From assembly GCA_958496175.1 (NCBI GenBank), contig OY292278.1:11532001-11596000 (forward strand): a DNA stretch of 64,000 nucleotides. Direction: 5' to 3'. The translations under genes were made by a program, and so were the position numbers. Shown one piece after another: positions 11,625 to 23,269 of the stretch. The notes beneath the pieces were generated by a model. That model was not told where the DNA came from. It did no database searches and saw only the letters and a program-made list of their open reading frames with translations. The DNA comes from Sisyra terminalis (Eukaryota > Arthropoda > Insecta > Neuroptera > Sisyridae). How positions within the stretch are numbered: position 1 is the first letter of the stretch; the number at the start of each line of letters is the position of its first letter.

Positions 11625-13021
11625 AAACTGGCATAAGCGGTTTCACTTAAAAGCGGTTTCTGAAAACTATAACTATACTACAGATAATTTTTCTAAGAAA
11701 ATTCGCTCTAAAGAAAACATTAAACTTTTGTGATAAACTTCTGAATAATAAACTTTCCGAAACTCCGAAGGAGTTGCACTAGTAAAATCATTAACATATT
11801 TTCTTTCGATTTTTAAATCTCAACGTCAAGTAAATTATGTTTTCGTCACTATTTATTATCAAAATTTAATCAGAACGCCTCGAAATCCGGTTTGTGTTGT
11901 TTATTGTTGGAGCAATTTGGAAAGTTTCAATATAATAAAATTTGATCATTAAAATAGATTTAGTATAAATGTTTCACATCGTCAACGTTGTGCTGACGAT
12001 GCCATAACGATACAATGTGAATTATTAATACGGTTATAAAATAAAATAATTTTCTTTAACAATTCATAAAACTTTTTATGCATACTAAACGAAAAATACT
12101 TAAATCATGAAGGGAAAACTATCCGTATAATACGAGCAAAGAAAAACACAAATAACGGAAGAGTTGATCGAATTCTCGATTTATACGATCCGATACGAAC
12201 GAGCTCAAGTGTTTAGCTAAAGTTTATTAATATTTAACGGAATTTATGAATTTTAATTGAGCCAATATGTGAGAGCTGTTGGTTGCTTTGGTGCCTTGCG
12301 AATATATTAGTTTGTCGGTTTGATGAAAATATGACGTGGGATTAAAATAGTGTTAGCTTTACGAGGGGATCGTTTTACTGCCCCCCCCTAACAAATTAAT
12401 TAGAACATGATAAATGATAGAATGTGCTACATCTATATTCTCACATGTTTGATATAGGTATATTATATATGCCAAACAATAACGTTAACCAACATATAGG
12501 AAAAGTTTTTCTCTCTATTTTATAAAGTAAAAAATAAAATTGAAACTAAAATTTCGAGAAACGAGCAAATAATTCGCATAGCTTACATTAAGCTCACCCT
12601 CTAAATTCACTTGTATCTCAAATAATTTGAATTTAAATGAAGTGAAACTTTACACAGTAATCCCATTTAACAAAACTGCATCTAAGTATTACATTGTGAA
12701 TTGTCTTATTTTGTAACAGATCGTTATATATTAGGTATTTGCTTAACTGTGAGGCGAAATTTAATTCAAAACTTTGCCGTTTTGGCAGATGCAGAAAGTT
12801 TTGAATTTTATGCACGATAAAAAGCTTACAGCTATTTTTGAATTTCAGCGAATATTTAATCAAAGTTCTACGATATAGTAGTTTTTAATACAATTATTTT
12901 GAATATTTCAATCAATTTAAAGAAAAAAATCCTTTAAATCTTTAAGGAATAATAAATAATTCTTAGGATTATAATTATTTACAGGAAGGGATGTCAAATA
13001 TTTCAGATTATTTAACTCGTT
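11625..13021. other. AT-rich non-coding DNA
   Basis: Nothing was recognised here. Confidence 0.4.
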
Positions 13022-13264
13022 TATTTTAAAAGTGGCGTAAGTCCATTTCAAGGACGGTCTATATGGTGATTCTTCTTCTTGTAACTAGAACAAAGTATGT
13101 TAATTATTTAACTGCTAAGTTTTCAGAAATTACTGATTTCATTTTAGTTGTTACCAAAAACGCCAATTATTCCCTCCTCCTTAGTATCTTATGTTCCTAT
13201 GGTTAAAAATGATAACACCATAGGGATTGTTCTTGAAATGGACTTAACTCACTTTCAAAATAAA
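13022..13264. mobile_element. MITE with AAGTGGCGTAAGTCCATTTC ends, copy 1 (~240 bp)
   Basis: The left end AAAGTGGCGTAAGTCCATTT is inverted at the right as GAAATGGACTTAACTCACTT. A reverse-complement copy lies at 19802-20030 and a lone end at 21191-21228. There is no ORF. Confidence 0.75.
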
Positions 13265-13750
13265 CGGCGCATTTCAATCGATCTTCAAGGTAGCATACTT
13301 CCTTTGTAGTTTTAAAAATAATTGATAAAGGTAAATTCAAAATTATAGTTTCTTTAAACTTAATGAAGATTAATTTTAACACCAACCAAGTCAACGTCTT
13401 TGCTTGCTGGAAGAAGAGTATTTTTTTTAATTTTTTTTCTGGCCTTGCAAGAAATCTATACCAAAAAATAATTAGCTGATCTTAGCTAAACAAACAAAGA
13501 GATTAATACATATTAATTTTTTACAAGTTTTTTTGCACCATCTGCCTCTTGGTGATAATTGTAATTTATACGTTCAACCCTCATGGGTAGTTGTGTCCAA
13601 CAACATACTAACAATATCTTGTAAGAGGCATTTTTTCAAGGTGTCATGTCACTTAAATCAGTCGATCAGGTCAAGTATGAACACTTTTTTAAGACACTTA
13701 GCATCGTTCAATAGATTCCAGACGAAATGATTAGGAAGATCATTGAGTCC
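13265..13750. repeat. Dispersed repeat segment, inverted relative to 20838-21185
   Basis: CCAAGTCAACGTCTTTGCTT near 13386 and GTCACTTAAATCAGTCGATC near 13648 appear as reverse complements near 21140 and 20870. The pair is about 340 bp. In both places it adjoins a MITE end of the 13022 type, so the segments may be parts of one larger element. Confidence 0.6.
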
Positions 13751-14036
13751 AGCATACTATCTTCAACTTGTTCCACTTGAAGGTCTTAGTGAATTCTCAT
13801 ATTATTTATACACCAAAATAAACCAATTATTGTCCTCAGAACCTTGTAAAACTTGCTCAATTGTGGAGTAGAAATGCCTCAATTAAAATTGAAGATCTGG
13901 TATCTAGCGTTTTCCATTGAGTTCCAATTTTAATCTTAAAGGAAGGCCTTTCTCAAATACTTTCCACATTTTGGCAATAAACATATTTGGGTGATACAAG
14001 GCAATATCGTCCGTGGGTTTATCAAAAATTCTTTAG
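13751..14036. other. AT-rich non-coding DNA
   Basis: Nothing was recognised here. Confidence 0.4.
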
Positions 14037-14594
14037 TTGTGCTTTCATTTTTGCGTCAATACTGTCAAACTATCAAGGTAAAATAATCAAGCTTCAGACA
14101 TTGATATAATTTTTAGATTTATCATCTTTATTTTGGCATTTTGTAACTAACGAACAAATAAATATATAGATATAAATAATATAGAGTTTTAAAGGAAATT
14201 TAATGCTCGACAAAAAAGGTTTCATAGCGTTTTTACATAAAATCACTTTTTCAAAAGTTATTCACAATTAAAGTTGAAATCTAAAACTTATGTCAATGTT
14301 TAAAGCTCGATTATTCGGAAACGGCGTGTCTGGCAAAAATTTTTAAAGAAACATTTTTTGTAGAAAATTTAATTTTTTATTAATATATTTGCAGATAATT
14401 TTTTTTACCTTCATAGTTTGACAGCATTGACGCAAAAATGAAAGCACAAATAAAAAATCGAAATTAAAAATGATAGACCTTTAAATATTAATATTAAGGG
14501 CTCAAACCTTCCCGATATTTTTTTTTGTCACATTCAACAATATTTTCGATATACTTTCCAAAAAAAAAAATAGTCGATTTTTTTGGCCCAGTCC
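14037..14594. mobile_element. Foldback element, family FB-A, partial copy
   Basis: The arms at 14037-14240 and about 14255-14450 are reverse complements, for example GCTTTCATTTTTGCGTCAAT against ATTGACGCAAAAATGAAAGC. One tail runs on to TAGTCGATTTTTTTGGCCCAG at about 14570-14592. A larger copy is at 34477-35160. Inside is the module ATTTAATGCTCGACAAAAAAG, shared with the other foldback families in the window. No ORF is present. Confidence 0.7.
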
Positions 14595-15904
14595 AATGGG
14601 CTCTATCTTTCTTCTTTTCTTTAAAACTTTTATAATATTTACACTATGCTTTTGAAGAGTAAAGAAAATCAATATTTTTCTATAAATACATCTTTTGGAT
14701 AAATATTGGAATGTTTGACGATCGAAAGATATGGTTATATTGGAACTTTTTAATTCCTATCAATGCTGTAAAGAGCCACGAATGACGATGGATAAGACAC
14801 AGGAAGAAGAGGCATGCAAAAGTGAGCTTTTCTGATCCATAAAGGTAAATGGGAAATTCCAATATGAGAGTGTACGGTTTTCTCGCAGCTCAACGTAAAA
14901 AAAAAGAACCGTTGGCTTGAAAAAGATGAAGTTTTCCTCTCCATTTTCAAATACCAGAATGCCAAGTAAAGACGTCGAACCATACCAAACCGAGGCGAAC
15001 TTTCATATTCTCTTCATACACAAATACAGAGCTTAAATGCACACATAACTCGGCTCGGATAGGATTGTTGATCGAGCATTGGGAATGGCGAATATTTGCT
15101 GGAACATGGAGGAATGGGGACCATCTATTGGGGCACCGATCGAACAAATTCCCAAATTTCAATAACGCGTTGTCATTGCGATGTTAACGTCTTTTTGCCG
15201 ACATCATCAACCATTATCGGACCGAGAACGACGTTATTAAATTTTTTTCCACTGAATTGTTTGTCAGTTTCATTGAAATGCCAACACGAATTTGTGCGCG
15301 TTTTATTATTATCGTTATATTCATCACCTCAACCCTCGCAATATGCATTCATATTCATATCGGCTTCATTAAGTTCTCAACGAGGATATTTAAAATTTTT
15401 CTCCCAATCGGAAAAAAGGCTTCAAATAAATGGAATAATTGAAACGAGTTTTGAACCCTTTTCATTAATAATGAAAAAAAAAATGTTTTTTCAGAGTGAA
15501 AGCTCAACAATAGAATTTATGAAAATTGTTTACACTTTCATCATTTTTACTGACGTTGGTGGATTAAATTTATTTCGGAAAAAAATGTATCATTATTGTT
15601 TTCTGTCTTAAGCTTTTATTTAAAAGCTCCATCCCCTATTTATCTACTTTAACTTAAACTAAGAGAAAATCAAAATAAAATGGAGATCATATAATCCAGG
15701 TATATATCCAACAGAGACCTACAATAGTTTGAAAGGCACATTCTTAAAAGTCACTATTAAAGAGGCATATTCTGTGGTTATTATCAAAATATTTTTTGGA
15801 ATAAGCTCGAAATTTTTGTTGCCACTCGATGATAATTTCAACGCAATTTTAAATAACGACTAAATAAATCGTTACTAATTTAGCTGAGACTATAAGATAT
15901 AAAA
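14595..15904. other. Mostly unique non-coding DNA
   Basis: About 14950-15310 is richer in G+C than its surroundings but gives no recognisable protein. A 171-codon plus-strand frame at 15096-15611 starts with TTG, has no known domain and is not called as a gene. It could hide a regulatory element or a non-coding exon of the host gene. Confidence 0.35.
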
Positions 15905-16372
15905 ATATATTTTGTATGGAAATGAATCTTTGCATCCTACTTGCCAAAGTTTTGCAATATTTCTGGATTTTTAGGACATAATAGAATTCAAAACGATTTT
16001 GGAAAAAGCGACTTCCAATTCGAAAGGCTCAGCTTCTATAAAGAGCTGTAATCTGTAATTCCTAAGCTGTAATACCCCTTGTATGTTAAATTGGCTATTA
16101 TCATAGGATTTTTGGACAAAAAAAAAGAAAATTTGATTTATTTTTTTAGTTCAAAAAGACTATGATAATAACCAATTTAACAAACAATGGACATTAATCG
16201 AATGAATTTAGATATGAAGTGAATTCAGCTCTTAATAGAAGCTGAGCTTTTTGAATTAAAAGTCGTTTTTTTCCGAAATTGTTTAAGAATTTATTATGCC
16301 TTAAGATCCAGAAGGATTACAAAAAGTTGGTAAGTAGGACGCAAAGATTCACTTCCATATAAAAACCAAAAT
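15905..16372. repeat. Inverted repeat with ~200-bp arms
   Basis: The left arm 15905-16110 (ATGAATCTTTGCATCCTACT, GGCTCAGCTTCTATAAAGAG, AATTGGCTATTATCATAG) pairs with the right arm 16150-16372 (CTATGATAATAACCAATTTA, AGAAGCTGAGC, AGTAGGACGCAAAGATTCAC). The loop is about 40 bp and A/T-rich. It has the form of a foldback MITE. No related copy was seen elsewhere in the window. Confidence 0.75.
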
Positions 16373-16504
16373 ACCAATCTTAAAAAGCACAACTACTACA
16401 AAGAATTGAATCAAAATTTGGTGAGAGTACCATCTAAAATGGTTTTTTCATTAAAAAGCTCTATTTTTTAATTAACTATTCATTAATAGCTGGTAGAGCT
16501 ATTC

Positions 16505-16680
16505 TTGGGCACTTCACAAATAAATTTTACTCCCACGACTGAACTATAGGTAAATGTTATGAAGACAGATGCTTTAAAAGCTCTGTATTATCGAAAATAC
16601 AGAGCTTATAAAGCATCTATCTTCATAACATATACCCATAATTCAGTTGTAGGAGTAAAATTTATTTCTGAAGTGCCCAA
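16505..16680. repeat. 176-bp near-perfect palindrome
   Basis: It runs from TTGGGCACTTCACAAATAAA to the complement TTTATTTCTGAAGTGCCCAA. The centre is AGAGCTCTGTATT-ATCG-AAAATACAGAGC. Arms are about 85 bp with few mismatches and almost no loop, so it would fold into one long hairpin if transcribed. It is probably a snap-back MITE. Confidence 0.85.
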
Positions 16681-17514
16681 AAATTACGTAGAATCCAATT
16701 TTTATTTATCGATAGATTAATTCCCAAACATGACTTCAATCAAAAAATCTGTCATCAGTGGGTGCCGCGTCTCCCCCCCCTCAAAATTGATTTTTTTCAA
16801 AAAAAAAATATCTTTTTTCATTATAACTTTTGAGCCATGCCAAATACAAAAAAATAGTTATTATCAAAATGAAAGCTGAGTATATTTTCTACAAAAATGG
16901 TTCTTAATTTCTCAATAATCTTAATAACTTCCTGTATGAACCATACTTAACATGAAAATGACAGTTGAAAATATACAAAAAAAAAATATTTTCAAAAATC
17001 GTGTTACATTATTGTTGATATTTCCAAAAAAAATTGATATTTGAAAAAATTGGTAGCTAAATATTTTTTTAATTGTGAGCTATATTTTCTTATCGAGGAG
17101 AAGCAAACAATAATAAATTTTTAGTAATTTTGTCGTTTCAAATATTGAAGAACATAAATTTTAGTTTTGAAGTTATCATAAACTTCGACTAATGTTAACT
17201 TTTACTATCTTAAACTAATTGTAGGATGAAATATATTTTCCGTGATATTGAATTTTTAATCAGTTAGCATTTTGAGATTAGACTGATATCTAGTTATTTC
17301 TAATGGGGGGAATTAAAATTTAATTTTCTCCGTTAAAATTAACAATGATAAATATAAGAAATCTTTCTTTTACTTTGCAGTGGAAATATTTTTAAATCTC
17401 AAGTATGATAGTGGTCTCAAGTGCAAGGGATTAAATATTAAAGTGTAATAACATTTCGAATTTGTACATAGTTTTTAAGAACATTTTAATTATTTAATAT
17501 TTAATAAATTATTA
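16681..17514. other. AT-rich non-coding DNA
   Basis: No feature was recognised. The style at about 16780-17060 (poly-A/T runs with short related phrases) resembles decayed foldback sequence. Confidence 0.3.
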
Positions 17515-17565
17515 AATTGGTGGCAATAAAGACGAAGCATCTTGTGGAATCTTATTTATTTTATC

Positions 17566-17603
17566 GCCAACGTTTCATCAGTTATTTCTGACTTCTTCAG
17601 AGC
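17566..17603 (-). ncRNA. Hammerhead ribozyme motif (PLE family C)
   Basis: Minus strand: GCT (stem I), CTGAAGA, an A, GTCAG-AAATAA-CTGAT (5-bp stem II with one G-U), GAAA, CGT (ACGT stem III), T (cleavage position), GGC (stem I, one G-U). The core is intact, in minimal form. Confidence 0.65.
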
Positions 17604-17955
17604 TTTATAATGAAAATACATAACATTTAAAAATAACGACAACTATTGTCAAAATTATAAATAAAAAAATTAGAATTCATAAGTCTTAGTCTATATAAAT
17701 CATCGTTAATTAATGTGAAATCTAACCAAAAAATAATTTTAAATAACAGCTTATTTTTATGAAATTTGTGGAGTAATTTTTAAATTTTGGTTAGTATTTA
17801 AATAATGGTATTGAAATTTAATAATTTTTTGGGTAGATTTCACATTAATTAACTAAGATTTATATAGACTAAGACTTATGAATTGTAATTTATTTATTTA
17901 TAATTTTTGTCAATAGTTGTTGCTATTTTTAAATGTTATGTATTTTCATTATAGA

Positions 17956-17993
17956 GCCCTGAAGAAGTCAGGAATAACTGATGAAACGTTGGT
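17956..17993 (+). ncRNA. Hammerhead ribozyme motif (PLE family C), inverted partner
   Basis: Plus strand: GCC, CTGAAGA, an A, GTCAG-GAATAA-CTGAT, GAAA, CGT, T, GGT. Same design as the partner at 17566. Cleavage would follow GTT. Confidence 0.65.
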
Positions 17994-18045
17994 GATAAAA
18001 TAAATAAGATTCCACAAGAAGCTTCGTCCTTATTGCCCACAATTT

Positions 18046-19801
18046 AATTATTATATTTAAAAAGACAAGGACTTAAACAACATGGATATTTTAATTATTT
18101 AAAATATTAACATAACAATAACCATGTATTACATAAAATTTTAAAAAATAAATAATATCATGGTATTTTTTCCATTTTCACTATGAAAATATCGATGATA
18201 TTGATGCCAAACAAGTGGTAAGTACATTAAGACTGCAATCAACGAAACAAAGAAAATTTCCGTCATCGTATGTGAAGATATTGACATGTTTATAGTATTG
18301 ACGATATTGGCATCCGTTGGAAAAGAAATTTATTTTCTTAAGTTGGGAAAAGAAAACAGAAAAATTTTTGCACCCTAAAGTCTGGATCATATGCTGTTTT
18401 GTAAAGAAAATGTTATATTATTACATCCTATGTCCGGCTGCAATACGACTTCCGGTTTTTTTCAAAGAAAAGATTTTCATTTACATTATATTTGAAAAAA
18501 AGGAATTTTAAAGTCAAAATTACACTGCCACCAGCCCCAAAAATTATTTTAAAATTGTACAAAGAGGAGGCTTGCGGGAATTTTCGTTCCAGAAATTTTC
18601 TTAGATTTTCTGGAAATGGAAAATTTTTCAAAAGACTTTAAAACTAAATTTAAAAACTGTTAATTTCCTGTTATAATCGTAATCAAAAAACCGTAACCCT
18701 TATTCTTCTACTCTAAGAAAACGAGTTGCCAATTAGAAATTAATATAGTAGGGCTTCTTGGTGAAAACTATTACACTTTTTAGTCGTTGAACATAAAATC
18801 ATCGGAATATTATTTATTTTAAAGGACATTTTCAATGTAAAATTATATGGTTTTACTTCTAGCCTGAGTTTAAGATTGTTGACTAAGGGACAGAATATGA
18901 AAATTTAATTGCCAAATATTGACTTACATGAAATTTGAAAAAATCATTATCAAACATTCGAAATTTCAAGTTATTTGTTTCGAGCAAATTGAAAATCTCA
19001 ACTACCAAAAAAGGGTTCCAACAAATATTTAATCGAGACAAAATGCATCCTTTGATAAGAGAATTTCATTTACAGAAAATTTCATCAAATATTTAAATAT
19101 TTAATTTGAACATTTACGCGTGTCCAAAATCCACTAATCGTTTAAAAAATTCATTCGGGCCACTCATTGCATTGCCGAGAAATTCAGCAAATATTTACGA
19201 CCAACAAACCAACCCACCACCGAGACCCAGTCCTCCAGATCGGAGATAATCCACTGCGAAATTGCCATAGAAAATTCCACGATTTTTTCCTCATGCAATA
19301 TTTTCCACGTACTCACATTAAAATTGAATCAGTGAGACGGTAATTAGTTTTACGCCGGGTAATTTATTTTCTAATAATATTTTAAATTGAATAAACGAGG
19401 CTCCGATATGATACGATACCATAGAGTAAATACGTACAAAACGGGGGCTTGTATCGGACGATGTCATCAACTATTTCTAATTAGATGGATATGCCGCAAT
19501 GTATAGCACACTATAGCCACGTTATCTATCCATGTATATTATACGTACATTATAAACTCATCGTTCGATACATATCTATCCCATTAATCGAATTTTCTCA
19601 AATGTAATTATCGAAGAATATAAACGCAATGTACAAACAAACAAGTGCTAATTGAAATGAATTTTCCAAATAGAAAAAAAAAGTATATTTTGTATGGAAA
19701 AATTTACAAGATTGAACTTTAAAGCTCATTTATAATGGCATTGTTGCCAGTTAAAAAAAAGCGGAGCTCATATCATTTCATTTTAATTAAAATATGCGCC
19801 G
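18046..19801. other. AT-rich non-coding DNA
   Basis: No gene or named repeat was recognised. About 19150-19620 is less A/T-biased and may be unique host sequence. Confidence 0.4.
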
Positions 19802-20030
19802 TTTATTTTGAAAGTGACTTATATCCCTATAGTATTATCATTTTTAACCATAGGAACATAAGATACTAAGGAGGAGGGAATAATTGGCGTTTTTGTAAAC
19901 AACTAAAATGAAATCAGTAATTTCTAAAAACTTAGCAGTTAAATAATTAACATACTTTGTTCTAGTTACAAGAAGAAGAATCACCATATAGACCGTCCTT
20001 AAAATGGACTTACGCCACTTTCAATATAAA
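19802..20030. mobile_element. MITE with AAGTGGCGTAAGTCCATTTC ends, copy 2 (inverted)
   Basis: This is the reverse complement of 13022-13264, ending ATGGACTTACGCCACTTTCA. The two copies are highly similar throughout, for example ACCATAGGAACATAAGATAC. Confidence 0.8.
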
Positions 20031-20071
20031 TGAGTCAAGTATTGAAATTGATATTGAAAATGAAGCGAATG

Positions 20072-20832
20072 TTAAGGGGTTAGGGGTAGTCAGAGACACG
20101 AAAAAATGAGAATTTTCAGTATTTTTTTTTTGCTATTAAACCATGTTATTTTACAAAAGTAATAATATGGCATTATTATACAATGTTTTGACTTAAAGTC
20201 ACGAAAATTTAAAAAAAAAAATTATAATTTCCAAAGTTATAGCTGTCTGTGTTGACCCAGTTTCAAAAAATTGTCCTTGCGGTGACAATCATAAGTCTTT
20301 TCAGATTCATCTAAAATCTATCGGATGAAAAAAATAGTTTTATAAATAGATAATCCTGGGCCTGATCAAAGCTTTTTTTTTTCAAAAATTAACAAAATGG
20401 CGGCCTCAGGAAAATTTTTTCTAGATTTTCGGGAAAAAATTAACAGTTAATTGGTCTTAAAAAATCGAAATTTTTGAAAAAAAAAACCCTTCCATCAGGC
20501 CTGAGTTTATTATGTATTCTAAAAGCTGTATGAATTTCATTAAAATCTACTGAGCGGTTATCAAGTTCCAGTTGTCACCAGCTCAAAAAACATAGTTTTG
20601 AGATAAACGCATTCAAAGTTTCACACTAGATTTAAATACAGAAATACTAATCATTTAATCACTTACACGGAGTCATCTATTCCTGGGCCATATAATAGTT
20701 CTTCAGCCATTATTACAGTTATTATCGGATCAACTTGAAATTTTCAGAGAATATTTTTAAGATATTACACTTAACGAAAATGCAAAAAAAAAAATGATTT
20801 TTTGAAAATCCGGACTACCCCTAACCCCTTAA
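20072..20832. mobile_element. TTAA-flanked TIR element (~760 bp)
   Basis: TTAA then GGGGTTAGGGGTAGTC at the left is mirrored by GACTACCCCTAACCCC then TTAA at the right. TTAA duplications suggest a piggyBac-type target. The interior is A/T-rich without an ORF, so this is a non-autonomous copy. It sits between two parts of the repeat shared with 13022-13750, and similarity to that locus stops at this element's right edge, as expected for an insertion. Confidence 0.8.
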
Positions 20833-20837
20833 AGTCT

Positions 20838-21230
20838 CAAAAAAGTGTCCATACTTGACCTGATTGACCGATTTAAGTGACATAAAACCTCGAAGATTTG
20901 ACTCCTATAAGATATTATTAGTAATGTTATTAGACACAACTAGCCCATGAGTGTTGAACGTATAAATTATTATTATCACCAAGAAGCAGATGGTGCAAAA
21001 GACTTGTAAAAAAATAATATTTAATGATGTATTTGTCAGTTTAACTTAGATCAGCTAATTATTTGTTGATATAGATTTCTTGCAAACCCGGAAAAAAAAT
21101 CCCGAAAAAATATCCTTCTTCCAGCAAGCAAAGACGTTGACTTGGTTGGTGTTAAAATTAATCTTCATGAAGTTTAAAGAAACTTTGAAAACTTGAAATG
21201 GACTTACGCCACTTTCAAAATAAACGAATC
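20838..21230. repeat. Dispersed repeat segment, inverted relative to 13265-13750, ending in a MITE end
   Basis: It contains the reverse complements of the 13265-13750 landmarks and ends TGAAATGGACTTACGCCACT, the terminus of the 13022-type MITE. Confidence 0.65.
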
Positions 21231-21405
21231 ATATAACTGTTTTTTTACCCTAAACGATGGAATGGTTTTTTAATAGCTGAAACTAAATCATCATTTACAA
21301 AAGTAGGAAAAATTATTTCCGATAGAATTAATAGCTATGCGATACAAAAAAAAAACAAGTTTCAAAATCATATGAAGTTTTTTAATTCCTAAAGGACATA
21401 GGACG

Positions 21406-22262
21406 TATGTATTGTGAATTGGGCCTAGAAAGGTATTTGGTTCATAATTTCAGGGTATGTTGGTACTATTAAGATACATTGATTCGGCAAGTTTCAGATC
21501 CCTATGGATTACCGTTTCTTCAAAAATTGTAAAAACTGAAAATCAGAGAAAAAAAAATTCTCAGAAACTTGTGAATCAATCAATTTGAATTTTGGATATG
21601 TTTTAAGTGCTGATGGTAGCTGCTAGGAAAAAAGGGCTATATCGATTTTTAAGATCCGTAAAAAAAGAGAGCTTTTTCTTTTAATTTTTAACGATGATAC
21701 AATTTTGGTACAATTACGCAATTATTTTTTTCGATTTCCCCATCCAATTTCTTTTAAAGTTATGAGTCTTTTAAACTTTAAAAAACGGTACACCATATTG
21801 AAAAAAATTAAAAACCGATTTTCTTACCCAAAAACCCATTAATCCATTAATTTTTTTCAATATGGTATACCGTTTTTTAAAGTTTAAAAGACTCATAACT
21901 TTAAAAGAAATTGGATGGGGAAATCGAAAAACATAATTTCATAATTGTACCAAAATTGTATCATGGTTATAAATAAAAATTAAAATTAAAAGCCCTCTTT
22001 TTCCAAGGATCTTATAAACCGATAAAGCTCTTAACTTTTTTATAGAGGCTACTATCAGCCCCAATAACATATCCAAAATTCAAATAAACAGATTTACAGG
22101 TTTCCGAGAATTTTTTTTTTGTTTTTCACCTTTTTTCGATTTTTGAAGAAATGGTAATACATTGGGATCTGAAACTTGCCGAATAAATGTATCTTAATAG
22201 TACTTAAATACCCTGAAATTATCAACTAAATACCCTTCTGAGGCCGATTCACTATACTTATC
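21406..22262. repeat. ~857-bp long inverted repeat (foldback element)
   Basis: The left arm starts near ATTGTGAATTGGGCCT and AATTTCAGGGTATGTTGGTA. The right arm ends with the complements, TACTTAAATACCCTGAAATT then AGGCCGATTCACTATACTT. Arms are about 410 bp. The centre lies near 21835 between AAAAACGGTACACCATATTG and CAATATGGTATACCGTTTTT. One arm alone recurs at 54476-54850. No ORF. Confidence 0.85.
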
Positions 22263-23269
22263 TTCGAATGTCCTTAATATTGTAAAGAATATAAAACCCG
22301 TAATAGACAGAAACGAAGGATACCCCAAATTCCTATGCTAGAGCTTAGTGGAAAATTTATCAAGTGATTTCCTCTGTGCATTATTTCAACTTGAACTTCC
22401 CATTATTCGTAAGCTTTACTCTGACCAGCTATTAGAGTTCTTATCAACGTAATTTCATACCTACTACATTCAGTTCAATATATAATTCCGACTTTTCCCC
22501 AATTTCAAATGGTTCACATCTGAAAACTCTTCTAATACATTAGCTCGAGCTTTCCAGTGATTTTTTTAACCCAAAAAAAAAAGATAAAATGGAGCTTTCA
22601 AGTTTGGAAAATTAACAATTTCGAGACGTTAACAGATTGATTTTCCACCTCATTGAATCCAAGTGCTTGAAATGTTGATTTGTCCGACAAGTTGGTTTTG
22701 TTGTTGATTCCTGTGTGTGCTATTGAGAACAACACTGTCGTACCAAAACCACCCCCAACCACCCAACCCCTATGCCAATCAACCCCGCCAAACACCTCAA
22801 AGCCAATAAGCAACGCAAATACAATTTACTAAAGTGGTCGAAAGTGGTGGACATATCAACAACCCAAACACACCACACTTACAAATCACAAACGAAATGA
22901 GGAAGAAAGACGACAATAAATAAATAAATAAATAAATAAACACTATATGCCGTCCGTTTCTGGATGGAAAAGCGAAAGATCGAGTATCGTCAAGTGCGAA
23001 CAGAGAGAAAAATTATACATTAAACATATCCGAAAGCGAGGCGTTCGCCACGATTTTGTTCATCTCTTAAATTAAATTACATAGAAGAGAAAAAAAAACG
23101 AAGATAAAATGTCGCATTTTCCACGCCATTTTTTTTTTCCTCACTTTGCCATATTGTCTTCGGCGATGGAAGAGGGCAAAAAAGAGCTTTGGCTTTGAGC
23201 TTTTCATAAATGTATTCACTTTTAATGGAACTAATGAATAATGGAAGTTGAAATCAGAGGCGCACGTAC
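22263..23269. other. Intron sequence downstream of complexin exon; no repeat recognised
   Basis: On the minus strand this directly follows the exon's GTACGT donor, so it is the start of the intron. It looks unique, with a C/A-rich patch at 22740-22800. Confidence 0.5.
22917..22941. repeat. (AATA)n microsatellite
   Basis: About six uninterrupted AATA units. Confidence 0.9.

Larger units (their letters stand above)
17515..18045. mobile_element. Head-to-head pair of PLE-type terminal repeats, family C
   Basis: The left arm begins GGCAATAAAGACGAAGCATC and ends near 17740. The right arm is its reverse complement, ending GAAGCTTCGTCCTTATTGCC. Landmarks such as TTCATAAGTCTTAGTCTATA and AATGTTATGTATTTTCATTA occur in both arms. 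Each arm has one hammerhead core. CCTGAAGAAGTC...GATGAAACGTTGG modules followed by a TTATTGCC-like end are known from insect Penelope-like terminal repeats. Confidence 0.7.

Noticed and set aside
11530..11733. Short ORF running through the right TIR of the 10631 element, with a similar one at 47580
   Set aside because: The similarity of the two peptides comes from the duplicated transposon end. It reads straight through the TIR, so it is not a gene.
13028..13264. Possible microRNA-like hairpin from the MITE inverted ends
   Set aside because: Pairing is explained by transposon TIRs, and three related ends in the window argue for a mobile element.
15096..15611. 171-codon open frame on the plus strand
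   Set aside because: It starts with TTG and has no recognisable domain. Composition drifts from mixed to A/T-rich with low-complexity K runs, and there is no supporting splice or start context.
23067..23269. Open reading continuing past the complexin exon (CASDFNFHYSLV and onward)
   Set aside because: It lies beyond the GTACGT donor and has no complexin-like residues, so it is intron read-through.
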